Below, piece after piece: positions 50,452-59,685 of a stretch of DNA of 64,000 bases; the stretch's first letter is position 1; the number at the start of each line of letters is the position of its first letter. This stretch comes from Clostridia bacterium. GTDB lineage: Bacteria; Bacillota; Clostridia; Christensenellales; Aristaeellaceae. The stretch spans positions 1 through 64,000 of the forward strand of contig JAGBBA010000064.1 in assembly GCA_017938695.1 (NCBI GenBank). The letters run 5' to 3'. The notes beneath the pieces were generated by a model. That model was not told where the DNA came from, made no database searches, and saw only the letters and a program-made list of their open reading frames with translations. The translations under genes were made by a program, and so were the position numbers.

Positions 50452-52098
50452 ATGAGTTTCATGAACGTACTGTCACTGCTGGGCGGCCTGGGCCTGTTCC
50501 TCTTTGGCATGAAGATCATGGGCGACGGCCTGGAAAAGGCCGCCGGCAACCGGCTGAAGAAGATCCTGGGCTATGTGACCCATAACCGGTTCCTGGCCAT
50601 GCTGGCCGGTATCGTGATCACGGCGGTGATCCAGTCCTCCTCGGCCACCACGGTGATGGTGGTGGGCTTTGTCAACGCCAGTCTGATCAGCCTTACCCAG
50701 GCGGTGGGCGTGATCATGGGTGCCAACATCGGTACCACGGTGACCTCGCTGCTTCTGTCGGTGAAGATCGACTTTGCGGCGGTGTTCGCCTGCATCGGTC
50801 TGCTTTTGACCATGCTGCCCAAGAAGTATAACACCGCCCGCCAGTTCGGCGATATCTGCCTGGGCCTGGGCATCCTGTTCGTGGGCATGAACACCATGTC
50901 CTCGGCCATGAAGCCCCTGCAGGACTGGGACGTGTTCAAAAACGCCATGACGGGCATCACCAACCCCATTGTAGGCGTGCTGGTGGGTGTCATCATCACG
51001 GCGGTGCTGCAATCCTCCTCTGCCAGCGTTGGTATCCTGCAGGCCCTGGCCGGTGAAGGCCTCATCCCCCTGCAGGGCTCCATGTTCATCCTCTTCGGAC
51101 AGAACATCGGTACCTGCGTCACAGCCCTGATCGCCTGCTCCGGTGCGACCACGGCGGCCAAGCGCGCGGCAGTGGTGCATCTTCTGTTCAATGTGATCGG
51201 CGCGGTGCTGTTCACGGTGCTGGCGGTGCTGCTGCCTGTCGACCAGTGGATCATCGCTCTGGCCCCGGATAACCTGCGCTTGCAGATCGCCTTTATTCAC
51301 ATCATCTTCAACGTGACCACCACCGCCCTGCTTCTGCCTGCTGCCAAGGTGCTGGAGAAGATCGCCTGCCTGGTGGTGCGCCAGAAAAACGACACGCTGG
51401 TGGAAGGCGAACCCATGCGCCTGCAGTATTTCGACGAGCGTCTGCTGAAGACGCCCCCCATCGCCGCTGCCCAGCTGTTCAAGGAAGTGCAGCGCATGGG
51501 CGACATTGCCATGAGCAACTTCACCGGTGCCATGGCCTGCTTTGAGAACTGGGATGAAAGCAAGGCAGATGAGATCGCCCGGAACGAAGAGGTGCTGGAC
51601 TTCCTGAACAAGGAGATCACCTCCTGCCTGGTGGAAGTCCGCGGCCTTGACCTGAACGAGAAGGACGCTCATATGGTGGGTACCCTCTTCCATGTGGTGA
51701 ACGACTGGGAGCGCGTGGGTGACCATGCCGTGAACGTGCTGGACGCTGCCCGCCTGCGCCAGACGGAGGAGATCAAGTTCTCCGCCAAGGCCGTGGCCGA
51801 ATTGGAAAACCTCTCCGGCATGGTGATGGATCAGCTGAACACCGCCGTGGCCATGTTCCTGGCCCAGAGCACCGACCCCACCGCCTTCCAGGCCGTGGAG
51901 GACGTGGAGGAAGAGATCGACAACCTCACCGAGGCCCTGCGCGAGCACCATGTGGAGCGCGTGAAGAACAAGAAGTGCTCCGCCAAGAACGGTATGCTCT
52001 ACCTGGATATCCTCACCAACCTGGAACGTATCGGCGACCACGCCGAAAACATCGCCACCTCCACCGAGCGTCTTGTGCCGGTGAACAGCAAGTGGTAA
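50452..52098 (+). CDS. Na/Pi cotransporter family protein with PhoU domain
   Basis: The 548-residue protein has two inverted Na/Pi symporter repeats with QSSSATTVMVVGFVNA and LQSSSASVGILQALAGEG, the QSSS motifs that bind sodium and phosphate, and about nine membrane helices up to residue 340. The last 190 residues are a PhoU-like helical domain (VNDWERVGDHAVNVLDAAR, ILTNLERIGDHAENIA), where E/D-rich repeats bind metal. It imports phosphate or controls its level. The ATG at 50452 follows GGAGGG; the frame is open to 50356 upstream without a ribosome site. Confidence 0.92.
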   Translation: MSFMNVLSLLGGLGLFLFGMKIMGDGLEKAAGNRLKKILGYVTHNRFLAMLAGIVITAVIQSSSATTVMVVGFVNASLISLTQAVGVIMGANIGTTVTSLLLSVKIDFAAVFACIGLLLTMLPKKYNTARQFGDICLGLGILFVGMNTMSSAMKPLQDWDVFKNAMTGITNPIVGVLVGVIITAVLQSSSASVGILQALAGEGLIPLQGSMFILFGQNIGTCVTALIACSGATTAAKRAAVVHLLFNVIGAVLFTVLAVLLPVDQWIIALAPDNLRLQIAFIHIIFNVTTTALLLPAAKVLEKIACLVVRQKNDTLVEGEPMRLQYFDERLLKTPPIAAAQLFKEVQRMGDIAMSNFTGAMACFENWDESKADEIARNEEVLDFLNKEITSCLVEVRGLDLNEKDAHMVGTLFHVVNDWERVGDHAVNVLDAARLRQTEEIKFSAKAVAELENLSGMVMDQLNTAVAMFLAQSTDPTAFQAVEDVEEEIDNLTEALREHHVERVKNKKCSAKNGMLYLDILTNLERIGDHAENIATSTERLVPVNSKW

Positions 52099-52102
52099 TC
52101 AG

Positions 52103-52813
52103 AACCACCGGCTAAGCCGGTGGTTTGCACTGTGCCTATAAGGCACCAATACCGGCCGCGCTGAAAGCGCCGGAAAGTCTGCCTTCCGCACCAGGGTCAC
52201 GGGCTGCCCCTAAAGGGGCTTCTCTTTACTTGCCTTTTCTGTACTGCTCACCCGTAAACGGGTCAATTACCTCGCTCATTGTCAGTTGCTCGTACTCCTT
52301 ATCCTCCTTCAACTGATTCCGGATGTACTCCTCTATCGCTTTCTTGTTCCGTCCCACCGTATCCACATAGTAACCACGACACCAGAATTTCCGATTCCCA
52401 TACCGGTATTTCAGGTTTGCGTATCGGTCGAATATCATCAGCGAGCTTTTCCCCTTCAGATATCCCATAAAATCCGATACACTAATCTTCGGCGGTATAC
52501 TCACTAACATGTGGATATGATCCGGACACGCCTCTGCTTCGTGGATTGTCACTCCCTTGCGCTCGCACAGCGTCCGCAGGATTTTTCCGATATCAGCTTT
52601 CAGTTTCCCATAGATGATTTGCCTCCGATACTTCGGCGCAAACACTATATGATATTTGCAATTCCATGTCGTATGTGCTAAACTATTCTTGTCCATTTGT
52701 ATCCTCCTGTTCTTTCTTGGTGCGGTTGGCAGACCTATCCCATTTTAGCATAGTTGGATACTCTTGGACTCATAGCTTTAAGCTTTCCTGAACCCCCGCT
52801 CGAAGCGGGGGTT
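52103..52813 (-). mobile_element. IS200/IS605-type insertion sequence
   Basis: The element encodes one small HUH transposase and is bordered by subterminal hairpins rather than inverted repeats: AACCACCGGCT/AGCCGGTGGTT at 52103-52125 and AACCCCCGCT/AGCGGGGGTT at 52791-52813. TGCCTATAAGGCA and GCCCCTAAAGGGGC stems lie just inside the 52103 end. Exact ends are not certain. It lies between the Na/Pi gene and the DUF3783 gene. Confidence 0.8.
52226..52696 (-). CDS. tnpA: IS200 family transposase TnpA
   Basis: The 156-residue protein is a Y1 HUH transposase. It has YHIVFAPKYRRQIIYG, the HUH motif in CPDHIHMLVSIPP and the catalytic tyrosine in CRGYYVDTVG. It cuts and joins single-stranded DNA at hairpin ends. 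Length and motifs are intact, so it may be active. No TnpB/IscB accessory gene is present. GGAGG precedes the start. Confidence 0.93.
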   Translation of the reverse strand: MDKNSLAHTTWNCKYHIVFAPKYRRQIIYGKLKADIGKILRTLCERKGVTIHEAEACPDHIHMLVSIPPKISVSDFMGYLKGKSSLMIFDRYANLKYRYGNRKFWCRGYYVDTVGRNKKAIEEYIRNQLKEDKEYEQLTMSEVIDPFTGEQYRKGK

Positions 52814-52826
52814 TTCGTTATACAAC

Positions 52827-52856
52827 AAAGCCGCGTACCAAATGGTACGCGGCTTT
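52827..52856 (-). terminator. Terminator after the DUF3783 gene
   Basis: A 14-bp stem (52827-52840 with 52843-52856) follows the minus-strand gene; the T-run on that strand is short. Confidence 0.65.
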
Positions 52857-52858
52857 GC

Positions 52859-53248
52859 TTATGCCTCCGTGTGCACCTGACCCTGGTGCTGCCGGATGGC
52901 CTCCCGCTCGGCGGTAAGCTCCTTGTACAGCTCCACCGGGTTCCACAGGGCATTGGTGGGGGTCACCACGGCCTTGAGGCGGATGGGCAGGCGGCCCTGC
53001 TTCAGTGCGGCCAGCAGGCGGTTGGCCAGCTGCTGGTTGAAACCATTCATCACCAACATATCCTCGGTGAAGGTTTCTTCCGGGGCGGGGGCGTCGGTGC
53101 GGTCGGTCATGCCGCACAGCGCGCCGATGGTCTGGCCGTAGTCGGCGGCGTCCACAGGGCGCACCTGGATGCCCAGGCGCATGCAGGTAAAGCGCAGCTT
53201 GCTCAGCTTATCGGCAGGAATGTTGAAAACAAGGATCGTGGGGCTCAT
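52859..53248 (-). CDS. DUF3783 family protein
   Basis: The 129-residue protein matches DUF3783 (PF12646), whose conserved part is MLVMNGFNQQLANRLLAALK followed by IRLKAVVTPTNALWNPVEL, seen here. The N-terminal half (SPTILVFNIPADKLSKLRF) is a typical companion strand-helix unit. Function is unknown. It follows the YunB gene by 57 bases with AGGAGG as ribosome site. Confidence 0.83.
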   Translation of the reverse strand: MSPTILVFNIPADKLSKLRFTCMRLGIQVRPVDAADYGQTIGALCGMTDRTDAPAPEETFTEDMLVMNGFNQQLANRLLAALKQGRLPIRLKAVVTPTNALWNPVELYKELTAEREAIRQHQGQVHTEA

Positions 53249-53305
53249 GGGAAGACCTCCTTGATTGATCTGATGAAGGTATTCGACAGAGCAGGGGATT
53301 TTCCT

Positions 53306-53965
53306 TTAGGGGATCAGATCCAGCATGTCGGAATCCTCGTTCAGATCCACAAAGGACTCGGGCACCTGGCCCACGATGATGCTCTCCGCCACGGCCATCT
53401 GGGTGGAGGCCTCCATTTTGCTGGAGCCGGTGGGGATCACCAGCCGCACCGTGGCGGTGAGGGTCAGCAGCACCTTGTGCCGGGTTTGGTTGATGCCGGC
53501 GGTCTGGAATTCGGTGTCGAAGCGGGGGATCACCGCGCCTACGGGCAGGATGCGCACCTGGATGCGCGGCCCCGCGCCGGCGAAGATGGTCAGCCCCAGG
53601 GCGGAACCCAGGGGCACGGAGATGGTCTGGTCTTCCAGCTCCTCCAGCTTTTTCTGGGCCAGCAGCGTGGCGTGGGAGGCCAGGCGGTTCATTTCCGCCG
53701 TGTTGGCCTGGATCAGCCGCACGGTGCCGTCGCTGCCGGTGGTAACGGACATCAGCTTGTCGTAGCTGACCTCGCCTGCGATGGTTTCCTCCACGGCTTC
53801 GTTCAGTATCTGCACCGCCAGCGACCGGGCCCGGGCGTCCGCCAGGGACAAGACCACATGGGTCAGGTTGCCATCCAGATACAGCCAGATCAGGGCAAAA
53901 AGCACCGCAGACACCGCAAACCCCACAAGAATGCTGTGGCGTTTTTTTTCGCATTTTGCAGTCAT
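53306..53965 (-). CDS. yunB: Sporulation protein YunB
   Basis: The 219-residue protein has one N-terminal membrane helix (about 11-31) and the YunB signature: TISVPLGSALGLTIF, GPRIQVRILPVG and FQTAGINQTRHKVLLTLTA. YunB is made under sigma-E in the Bacillus mother cell and is needed for normal sporulation. Its presence indicates a spore-forming lineage. The ATG at 53965 is seven bases after GGAGG; the frame is open further upstream to 54001. No clear sigma-E promoter was identified. Confidence 0.88.
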   Translation of the reverse strand: MTAKCEKKRHSILVGFAVSAVLFALIWLYLDGNLTHVVLSLADARARSLAVQILNEAVEETIAGEVSYDKLMSVTTGSDGTVRLIQANTAEMNRLASHATLLAQKKLEELEDQTISVPLGSALGLTIFAGAGPRIQVRILPVGAVIPRFDTEFQTAGINQTRHKVLLTLTATVRLVIPTGSSKMEASTQMAVAESIIVGQVPESFVDLNEDSDMLDLIP

Positions 53966-53987
53966 TCCAGGGCCTCCATCGTTGTTA

Positions 53988-54017
53988 TTGTGTAAGGGCA
54001 AGCACTTGTGCTATAAT
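53988..54017 (+). promoter_or_regulatory. Probable promoter of the class A PBP gene
   Basis: A consensus TATAAT (54012-54017) with extended TGC and a weak TTGTGT -35 (18-base spacer). An AGCACTTGTGCT palindrome lies across 54001-54012. Confidence 0.55.
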
Positions 54018-54071
54018 TACAATGTGAAGATATGCCGCCCGCGTGGGCAGCATACCCGGGAGGTGACCCCT

Positions 54072-56915
54072 TTGAGACGAAGCAAGCGTTACGAGCAGGA
54101 ACAGCCTGCCGATTATGAAGCCTGGCAGGAGGAAGATGATCTCCCCCAGGAGGAAGACTGGCCCGAGGAAGAGGGCTACGACGATTATGTGGGTGAGGAA
54201 GCCTACGCCCATGAGGACTTCTGGGACGAACAGCCCGTCTACGACGACGTGGACCTGTACCCGGAGGAGGTGGTGCACGCACGCACCATCTTTAAGCCTG
54301 CCACGAAGAAGCCGAATTTCGTGATCTCGGTGGCGGTGAACGTGGTGCGCATCCTGGCGGTGATGGTGCTGCTGGCCGGTCTGGCCCTGGTGGGCGCGGT
54401 GGCAGGCATCGCCAAGGGCTATATGGAAACCGCCCCCGACCTGAATCTGGCCACCCTGGAGGGCCAGGCCCAGACCTCCTTTATCTATGACGCCAACGGC
54501 AATCTGATCACCGAGTACAAGGGCATTGAAAACCGCGTGATGGTGTCCATCGCCGCCATGCCCCCTTATCTGCAAAAGGCCTTTGTGGCCGTGGAGGACG
54601 CCCGCTTTTACACCCATTCCGGCATCGACCTGAAGCGTATCGTGGGCGCGTTTGTGTCCAACCTGTCGTCTTCCTCCACCCAGGGCGGTTCCACCATCAC
54701 CCAGCAGCTGATCAAAAACACGCTGCTTTCCAGCGAGCAAAGCTACAAGCGCAAAATCCAGGAAGCCTACCTGGCCATGCAGCTGGAGCAGAAATACACC
54801 AAGGACGAGATCCTTGAGGCCTACCTGAACACCATCTGGCTGGGCGAAAATTATTACGGCGTGCAAACGGCGGCGGAGGGCTACTTCGGCAAGTCCCTGG
54901 CTGAACTGACCCTGCGCGAGTGTGCCATGCTGGCCGGCACCTGCAACAGCCCCTACTATTACAACCCCCGGCGCAATTTCTACACCCGCTCCAAGGAGGG
55001 TGTGGACTATGTGGGCATCACCAACGACCGCACAGACTATGTGCTGCGCTGCATGTACGAGAGCCAGTTCATCACCTACGAGCAGTATCAGGAGGCCCTG
55101 AACCCGGCCACCGCTGCCGTGCTGGAAAAGGATCCCTCCACCGGCACGGGCATGTATGACTATGCCCATTATGTGGAGTATGCCATCAGCGAGGTGGTGG
55201 ATATCCTTCTGGAAATGGAAGGCATCGAAAACACCACCGCCAACCGCAACGCCATGGAGAACAAGCTCCGCTCCGCAGGCTACCACGTCAAGCTGGCCAT
55301 TGATACCGACGTGCAACAGATCGTGGAGGATACCCTGGAAAACTGGACCAAGTATCCCTCCCTGCGCGACCCGTCGGACAAGATCTACCGCATCCGCAAT
55401 TCCGACGGCACCTATGACGAGATCATCCAGCCCCAGGCGGCAGCCGTGGTGCTGGACTACCGCACGGGCGAGCTGAAGGCCATCGTGGGCAGCCGCACCA
55501 AGCCCGACGCGAAAAAGACGCTGAACCGCGCCGTGAACATGAAGATGCCTGTGGGCTCCTCCATCAAGCCCCTGGCGGTGTATGCCCCCGCGCTGGAGTT
55601 GGGCGCATCCCCGGCCAGCATCGTGTACAACATGCCCCTGCCCATTTCCGGCTGGAAGGACGCCAAGGGCAACGACACCTGGCCGAAAAACTACGGCGGT
55701 GGCGGCTACACCGGCCCCACTACTCTGCGCTACGCCATGAAAAAGAGCCTCAACACCGCCGCGGCCCAGACGCTGATGACCATGGTGGGCGTGGAACGCT
55801 CCAAGGATTTCCTTCTGCGCATGGGCGTGGATGAGGATCATATCGACCAAACCCCCTTCGGCCTGAGCCTGGGCTCCAGCGGCATCACCCCCATGCAGAT
55901 GACCGTGGCCTTCGGCGTGCTGGCCAACGGCGGCGTGTACCAGGAGCCCATCTCCGTGCTGGGCATTTCCGACTCCGAGGGCAAGGTGGTCTGGGACGGC
56001 CACGCCCAGCAGGAACGCCGGCGCGTGTTCTCTGAATCCACCGCCTGGATGATCGTGGACATGCTCAAGGACGCCGTGTCCTCCGGCACGGGCACCACGG
56101 CCAAGATCAAGGGCCAAACCGTGGGCGGCAAGACCGGCACCAACTCCGACCAGAAGGGCGTGTTCTTCGCCGGCATGACGGGGTACTATTCCTCCGCCAT
56201 CTGGGTGGGCCACGACAATTACAAGGCCCTGAGCGGCTCCTCCACGGGCAGCGGCGCGGCAGCCCCCCTGTGGCAGAGCTACATGAGCAAGATCCACACC
56301 CAGAAGAACCTGCCCAACCGGGACATCCTGGAGGGCGACCCCACCCAGTACGGCCTGGTGAAGGCCACCACCTGCGCGGTGTCCGGCCAGCTGGCCACCG
56401 ACGCCTGCCGCAACGACGCCATGGGCTACGGCACCGTCACCGACTGGTGGGCCCAGGGCACGGTACCCACGGTGTCCTGCCAGATGCACGTGACGCAAAA
56501 TGTCTGCTCCGAGAGCGGACAGCTGGCCTCGAACTACTGCCCCTATGCCGTGCAGAAGGGCGTGATCGTGATTCCCCAGGGGCATCCGCTGTACCGCTTT
56601 GTGGGCTCCGGCTATGATGATGTCCTGGCGGATTACCTGGGCAGCGCGGCGGCGGTGGGCGGCACCTGCACCCTGCACACCTCCTATGGCGGCGGCAGCA
56701 CCCTGGTGCAGAACACCCTTATCCCCGATGCGCAGCTGCTGATTTCCCAGGCCCAGGGCATGCTCTCGGCCATGGATCCCTCCAGCATGCAGTATCAGAG
56801 CATTCAAAATGCCATCAGCTACCTGCAAAGCGTGATCTCCTCTGGCTCGCCCAGCCAGAGCGAGGTGGCCCACGCCATGGGTCAGCTGACGCAGGCTATG
56901 GCAGGACTTTACTGA
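54072..56915 (+). CDS. Class A penicillin-binding protein (transglycosylase/transpeptidase)
   Basis: The 947-residue protein has an acidic cytoplasmic N-terminus (residues 8-66, mostly E, D, Y and P), one membrane helix (84-113), a GT51 transglycosylase (VAVEDARFYTHSGIDLKRI, GGSTITQQLIKN, YLNTIWLGENYYGVQTAA) and a transpeptidase with SSIKP (SxxK), KKSLNTA (SxN) and GGKTGTNSD (KTG). It polymerises and cross-links peptidoglycan. The C-terminal ~200 residues have cysteines (CAVSGQLATDAC and others) and a helical tail. TTG at 54072 is chosen: GGGAGG lies about eight bases upstream. The frame runs open to 53781 upstream. Confidence 0.92.
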   Translation: MRRSKRYEQEQPADYEAWQEEDDLPQEEDWPEEEGYDDYVGEEAYAHEDFWDEQPVYDDVDLYPEEVVHARTIFKPATKKPNFVISVAVNVVRILAVMVLLAGLALVGAVAGIAKGYMETAPDLNLATLEGQAQTSFIYDANGNLITEYKGIENRVMVSIAAMPPYLQKAFVAVEDARFYTHSGIDLKRIVGAFVSNLSSSSTQGGSTITQQLIKNTLLSSEQSYKRKIQEAYLAMQLEQKYTKDEILEAYLNTIWLGENYYGVQTAAEGYFGKSLAELTLRECAMLAGTCNSPYYYNPRRNFYTRSKEGVDYVGITNDRTDYVLRCMYESQFITYEQYQEALNPATAAVLEKDPSTGTGMYDYAHYVEYAISEVVDILLEMEGIENTTANRNAMENKLRSAGYHVKLAIDTDVQQIVEDTLENWTKYPSLRDPSDKIYRIRNSDGTYDEIIQPQAAAVVLDYRTGELKAIVGSRTKPDAKKTLNRAVNMKMPVGSSIKPLAVYAPALELGASPASIVYNMPLPISGWKDAKGNDTWPKNYGGGGYTGPTTLRYAMKKSLNTAAAQTLMTMVGVERSKDFLLRMGVDEDHIDQTPFGLSLGSSGITPMQMTVAFGVLANGGVYQEPISVLGISDSEGKVVWDGHAQQERRRVFSESTAWMIVDMLKDAVSSGTGTTAKIKGQTVGGKTGTNSDQKGVFFAGMTGYYSSAIWVGHDNYKALSGSSTGSGAAAPLWQSYMSKIHTQKNLPNRDILEGDPTQYGLVKATTCAVSGQLATDACRNDAMGYGTVTDWWAQGTVPTVSCQMHVTQNVCSESGQLASNYCPYAVQKGVIVIPQGHPLYRFVGSGYDDVLADYLGSAAAVGGTCTLHTSYGGGSTLVQNTLIPDAQLLISQAQGMLSAMDPSSMQYQSIQNAISYLQSVISSGSPSQSEVAHAMGQLTQAMAGLY

Positions 56916-57271
56916 TGAACGAAGTATATCAGGCATTGCAGACCCTGCGCGCACCCATCCAGCAGGGGGAATACGACCTGCATCAACTGGTGATGGAGGC
57001 ACTCCATGCCCACGGGATACCTTGCGAGCACGAGGTATCCCTGGCACCCCGCTGCCGCATCGACCTGATGTGCGGCGGCGTGGGCATTGAGATCAAGCGC
57101 GGCAAGCCCGTGCGGGGCAAGCTCATTGAACAGCTGACCCGTTACGCCCGGTGCGAACAGGTGCAGGGGCTGATTCTGGTGGCGGAGCGCAGCGTGGATC
57201 TGCCCCGGCAGATCGCAGGCAAGCCGGTGCAGACGGTGTGCCTCAACCGCTTATGGGGGATCGCACTATGA
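56915..57271 (+). CDS. PD-(D/E)XK nuclease-like protein
   Basis: The 118-residue protein shows RCRIDLMCGGVGIEIKRGK, the D...ExK spacing of the PD-(D/E)XK nuclease core, followed by a helix with QLTRYARC. It resembles small stand-alone VRR/Mrr-like nucleases. Start overlaps the PBP stop by one base and its own end overlaps the SNF2 helicase start by four (ATGA), indicating a functional pair with that helicase. The reaction is inferred from fold motifs only. Confidence 0.78.
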   Translation: MNEVYQALQTLRAPIQQGEYDLHQLVMEALHAHGIPCEHEVSLAPRCRIDLMCGGVGIEIKRGKPVRGKLIEQLTRYARCEQVQGLILVAERSVDLPRQIAGKPVQTVCLNRLWGIAL

Positions 57272-59034
57272 TGGACGACTGGCAGGATTTCCAGGATTTC
57301 GACGATCAGCCGGAGGACGAGCTCCTTCCGGCTTATTTGCGTTATGTGGAAAGCACCCCCGGCCGCACCTACGGCACGCTGAGCTACAACCGCCGCAGCA
57401 AGTGCTGGGTGGTGAAGGGCGACCCCTCCGTGACGGAAATGTGCAAGCGGCTGTTTCCTGGCTCTGCCGGGAGCAAGCGTGGCGAGGCCCGCTTCACCGC
57501 CCACCGGCGCATGGTGGGGGAACTGTGCTGGCTGATGATGCGCTTTCCCCTCAGCGTCAAGATGTCCGACCTGCCCCTGTGGGACAAGGCCGTGGCCGAT
57601 GCGAGGGAGTACGCCATCCGCAAGGAGCGCGCCGCCCGGATGCCCGTGTGCGCCACGCCGCCGGAGGGCACTTTTACCGGCACGCTGATGTCCTTTCAGC
57701 AGGAGGGCCTGGGGTTCCTTTTGCAGCACGACCGCTGCCTCCTGGCCGATGAAATGGGCCTGGGCAAAACGGTGCAGGCCCTGTCCTGGCTGGCCAGCAC
57801 CGGCGCATTCCCCGTGCTGGTGATCCCCCCGGCGCACCTCACCCGCAACTGGCAGGAGGAAGCCACCCGTTTCCTGCGCCTGAGGGGCCAGCCGCCCCGG
57901 GTGCATGTGATCAAGGGCCTGAAGCCCTACGACCTGCCCGAGGCGGATATCTACATCATGCATTACCTTCTCCTGCGCGGCTGGAAGGAAGTGCTGCCCA
58001 CGCTGCCCTTCCAGGCGGTGATCTTCGACGAGATCCAGGAGCTGCGCCACACCGGCACGGAGAAATACTCCGCCGCCAGCCTGCTTTCGGAAAGCTGCGA
58101 GAGGGTGATCGGCCTGAGCGGCACGCCCATTTACAACAAGGGCGGCGAGATCTGGAACGTGATCAACATCCTGGACTTTCACTTCCTGGGCGACTGGGAG
58201 AGCTTCTCCCGGGAGTGGTGCTACGGCTATGGCAGCGCAGTGGTCATCAAGCCCGACCTGCTGGGCGCGTACCTCAAGCGCGAGGGCCTGATGCTGCGGC
58301 GCACCAAGCAGGAGGTGCTGAAGGAGCTGCCCCCCAAACGCCGCCTGGTGCAGGAGCTGGACTGGAACGACAAGGTGTACGCCAAGCTGATGGAGCCCAT
58401 TCTGCCTCAATTGATCCGCTGGAAGACCGACGGCACCCTGACGGCCTCCACCCGGGCCATGCTGGAGGAAAGCATCTCCCAGCGGGCGCGCCAGGCCACC
58501 GGCGTGGCCAAGGCCCCCTATGTGTGCCAGTTCGTCCGCGCCCTGCTGGAGGGCGGCGAACAGGTGCTGCTCTTTGCCCACCACCACGAGGTGATGGACA
58601 TCTACAAAAAGGAGCTTCACGCTTTCTCGCCCGGGTTCATCACCGGCCGGGAGACCTCCGCCATGAAGGACAGGGCCGTGGAACGGTTTATGACCGGCAA
58701 AACGGACGTGCTGTGCATCAGCCTTCGCGCCGCCAGCGGCTTGAACCTGCAGCGCGCCACCTGCGTGGTGTTCGGAGAGCTGGACTGGTCGCCGGCGGTG
58801 CATTCCCAGGCGGAGGACCGCGCCCACCGCATCGGCCAGGAGGATTCCCTCCTGTGCTACTACCTGGTGGCCCCCCAGGGCAGCGACGCCTCCATGCAGG
58901 AGGCCCTGGGCCTGAAGGTCAGCCAGTTTGTGGGCCTGATGGGGGATACGCCCATCTCTGCCCAGCAGGCGGCGGACGCAGCCAGCCAGGCCCGGAAGCA
59001 TGTTGAAAAGATCGTGCAGGAACTGAACCTGTAA
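57268..59034 (+). CDS. SNF2 family helicase (SMARCAL1-like)
   Basis: The 588-residue protein has SNF2 ATPase motifs: I LLADEMGLGKTVQALSW, II VIFDEIQELR (DEIQ in place of DEAH), III IGLSGTPIYNKG, V AASGLNLQRATCVVFGELDW and VI QAEDRAHRIGQ. A ~130-residue N-terminal part (RKYLRYVE-like and RRSKCWVV segments) precedes it and is similar in shape to the HARP region of annealing helicases. It would remodel or rewind DNA, using the partner nuclease encoded by the overlapping upstream gene. The start is the ATG at 57268. Confidence 0.88.
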   Translation: MMDDWQDFQDFDDQPEDELLPAYLRYVESTPGRTYGTLSYNRRSKCWVVKGDPSVTEMCKRLFPGSAGSKRGEARFTAHRRMVGELCWLMMRFPLSVKMSDLPLWDKAVADAREYAIRKERAARMPVCATPPEGTFTGTLMSFQQEGLGFLLQHDRCLLADEMGLGKTVQALSWLASTGAFPVLVIPPAHLTRNWQEEATRFLRLRGQPPRVHVIKGLKPYDLPEADIYIMHYLLLRGWKEVLPTLPFQAVIFDEIQELRHTGTEKYSAASLLSESCERVIGLSGTPIYNKGGEIWNVINILDFHFLGDWESFSREWCYGYGSAVVIKPDLLGAYLKREGLMLRRTKQEVLKELPPKRRLVQELDWNDKVYAKLMEPILPQLIRWKTDGTLTASTRAMLEESISQRARQATGVAKAPYVCQFVRALLEGGEQVLLFAHHHEVMDIYKKELHAFSPGFITGRETSAMKDRAVERFMTGKTDVLCISLRAASGLNLQRATCVVFGELDWSPAVHSQAEDRAHRIGQEDSLLCYYLVAPQGSDASMQEALGLKVSQFVGLMGDTPISAQQAADAASQARKHVEKIVQELNL

Positions 59035-59057
59035 CCATAAGTGATCAAGAGGTATGT

Positions 59058-59681
59058 ATGAAGATCAGTGCGCCAATGCTGATAGCGGATTTGACCGAGA
59101 TGTATGAGCTGCCCGACGAGGACGAGTTTGAGCATATCTCCATGGAGTCGGCCTACCTGGCCTATGAGGATCTCCACGCCCGGGAGTTTCGCGGCTGCGT
59201 TTTCCGCAAGGTGAATTTTTCCTCGGCCGACCTGAGCCGCGCCGGGTTTGTGGATGTGGTGTTCGACCACTGCGACCTGTCCGGCGTGAAAATGGAGGAT
59301 GCGGTATTCCAGCGGGTGCGGTTCATCGGCTGCCGTATCACCGGCGCGAACATGATCCACGCCATTGCGCGCGATACGGTCTTCACCGAATGCCGCATGG
59401 ACTACCTGAACATCAACCGCATCAAAACCGACTGGGTGCAGTTTACGGACTGCATCATGCGTGAGGCCGCCATGGAGGAGTGCACCTTCAAGCACACCGA
59501 ATGGGACGAATGCGACCTGACCCGCGCCACCATCCACATGACCAGTATGAAGGGTCTTGACCTGCGTACCTGCCAGCTGGACGGCATCACCATCGGGCTG
59601 GGAGATGTGCGGGGCATGATCGTGAACACCCAGCAGGCCATCGGGCTGTCGCAGCTCCTGGGCCTGGTGATCAAGGAGTAA
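59058..59681 (+). CDS. Pentapeptide repeat protein
   Basis: The 207-residue protein contains about 20 pentapeptide units of A(D/N)LxX type from residue 35 ([20 protein letters not shown]) to about 185 ([14 protein letters not shown]). It would form a right-handed quadrilateral beta-helix. Relatives such as Qnr and MfpA mimic DNA and protect gyrase. It sits 24 bases after the helicase gene and four bases before the Nfo gene. A DNA-mimic role fits the neighbourhood but is inference. Confidence 0.85.
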   Translation: MKISAPMLIADLTEMYELPDEDEFEHISMESAYLAYEDLHAREFRGCVFRKVNFSSADLSRAGFVDVVFDHCDLSGVKMEDAVFQRVRFIGCRITGANMIHAIARDTVFTECRMDYLNINRIKTDWVQFTDCIMREAAMEECTFKHTEWDECDLTRATIHMTSMKGLDLRTCQLDGITIGLGDVRGMIVNTQQAIGLSQLLGLVIKE

Positions 59682-59685
59682 AGCT

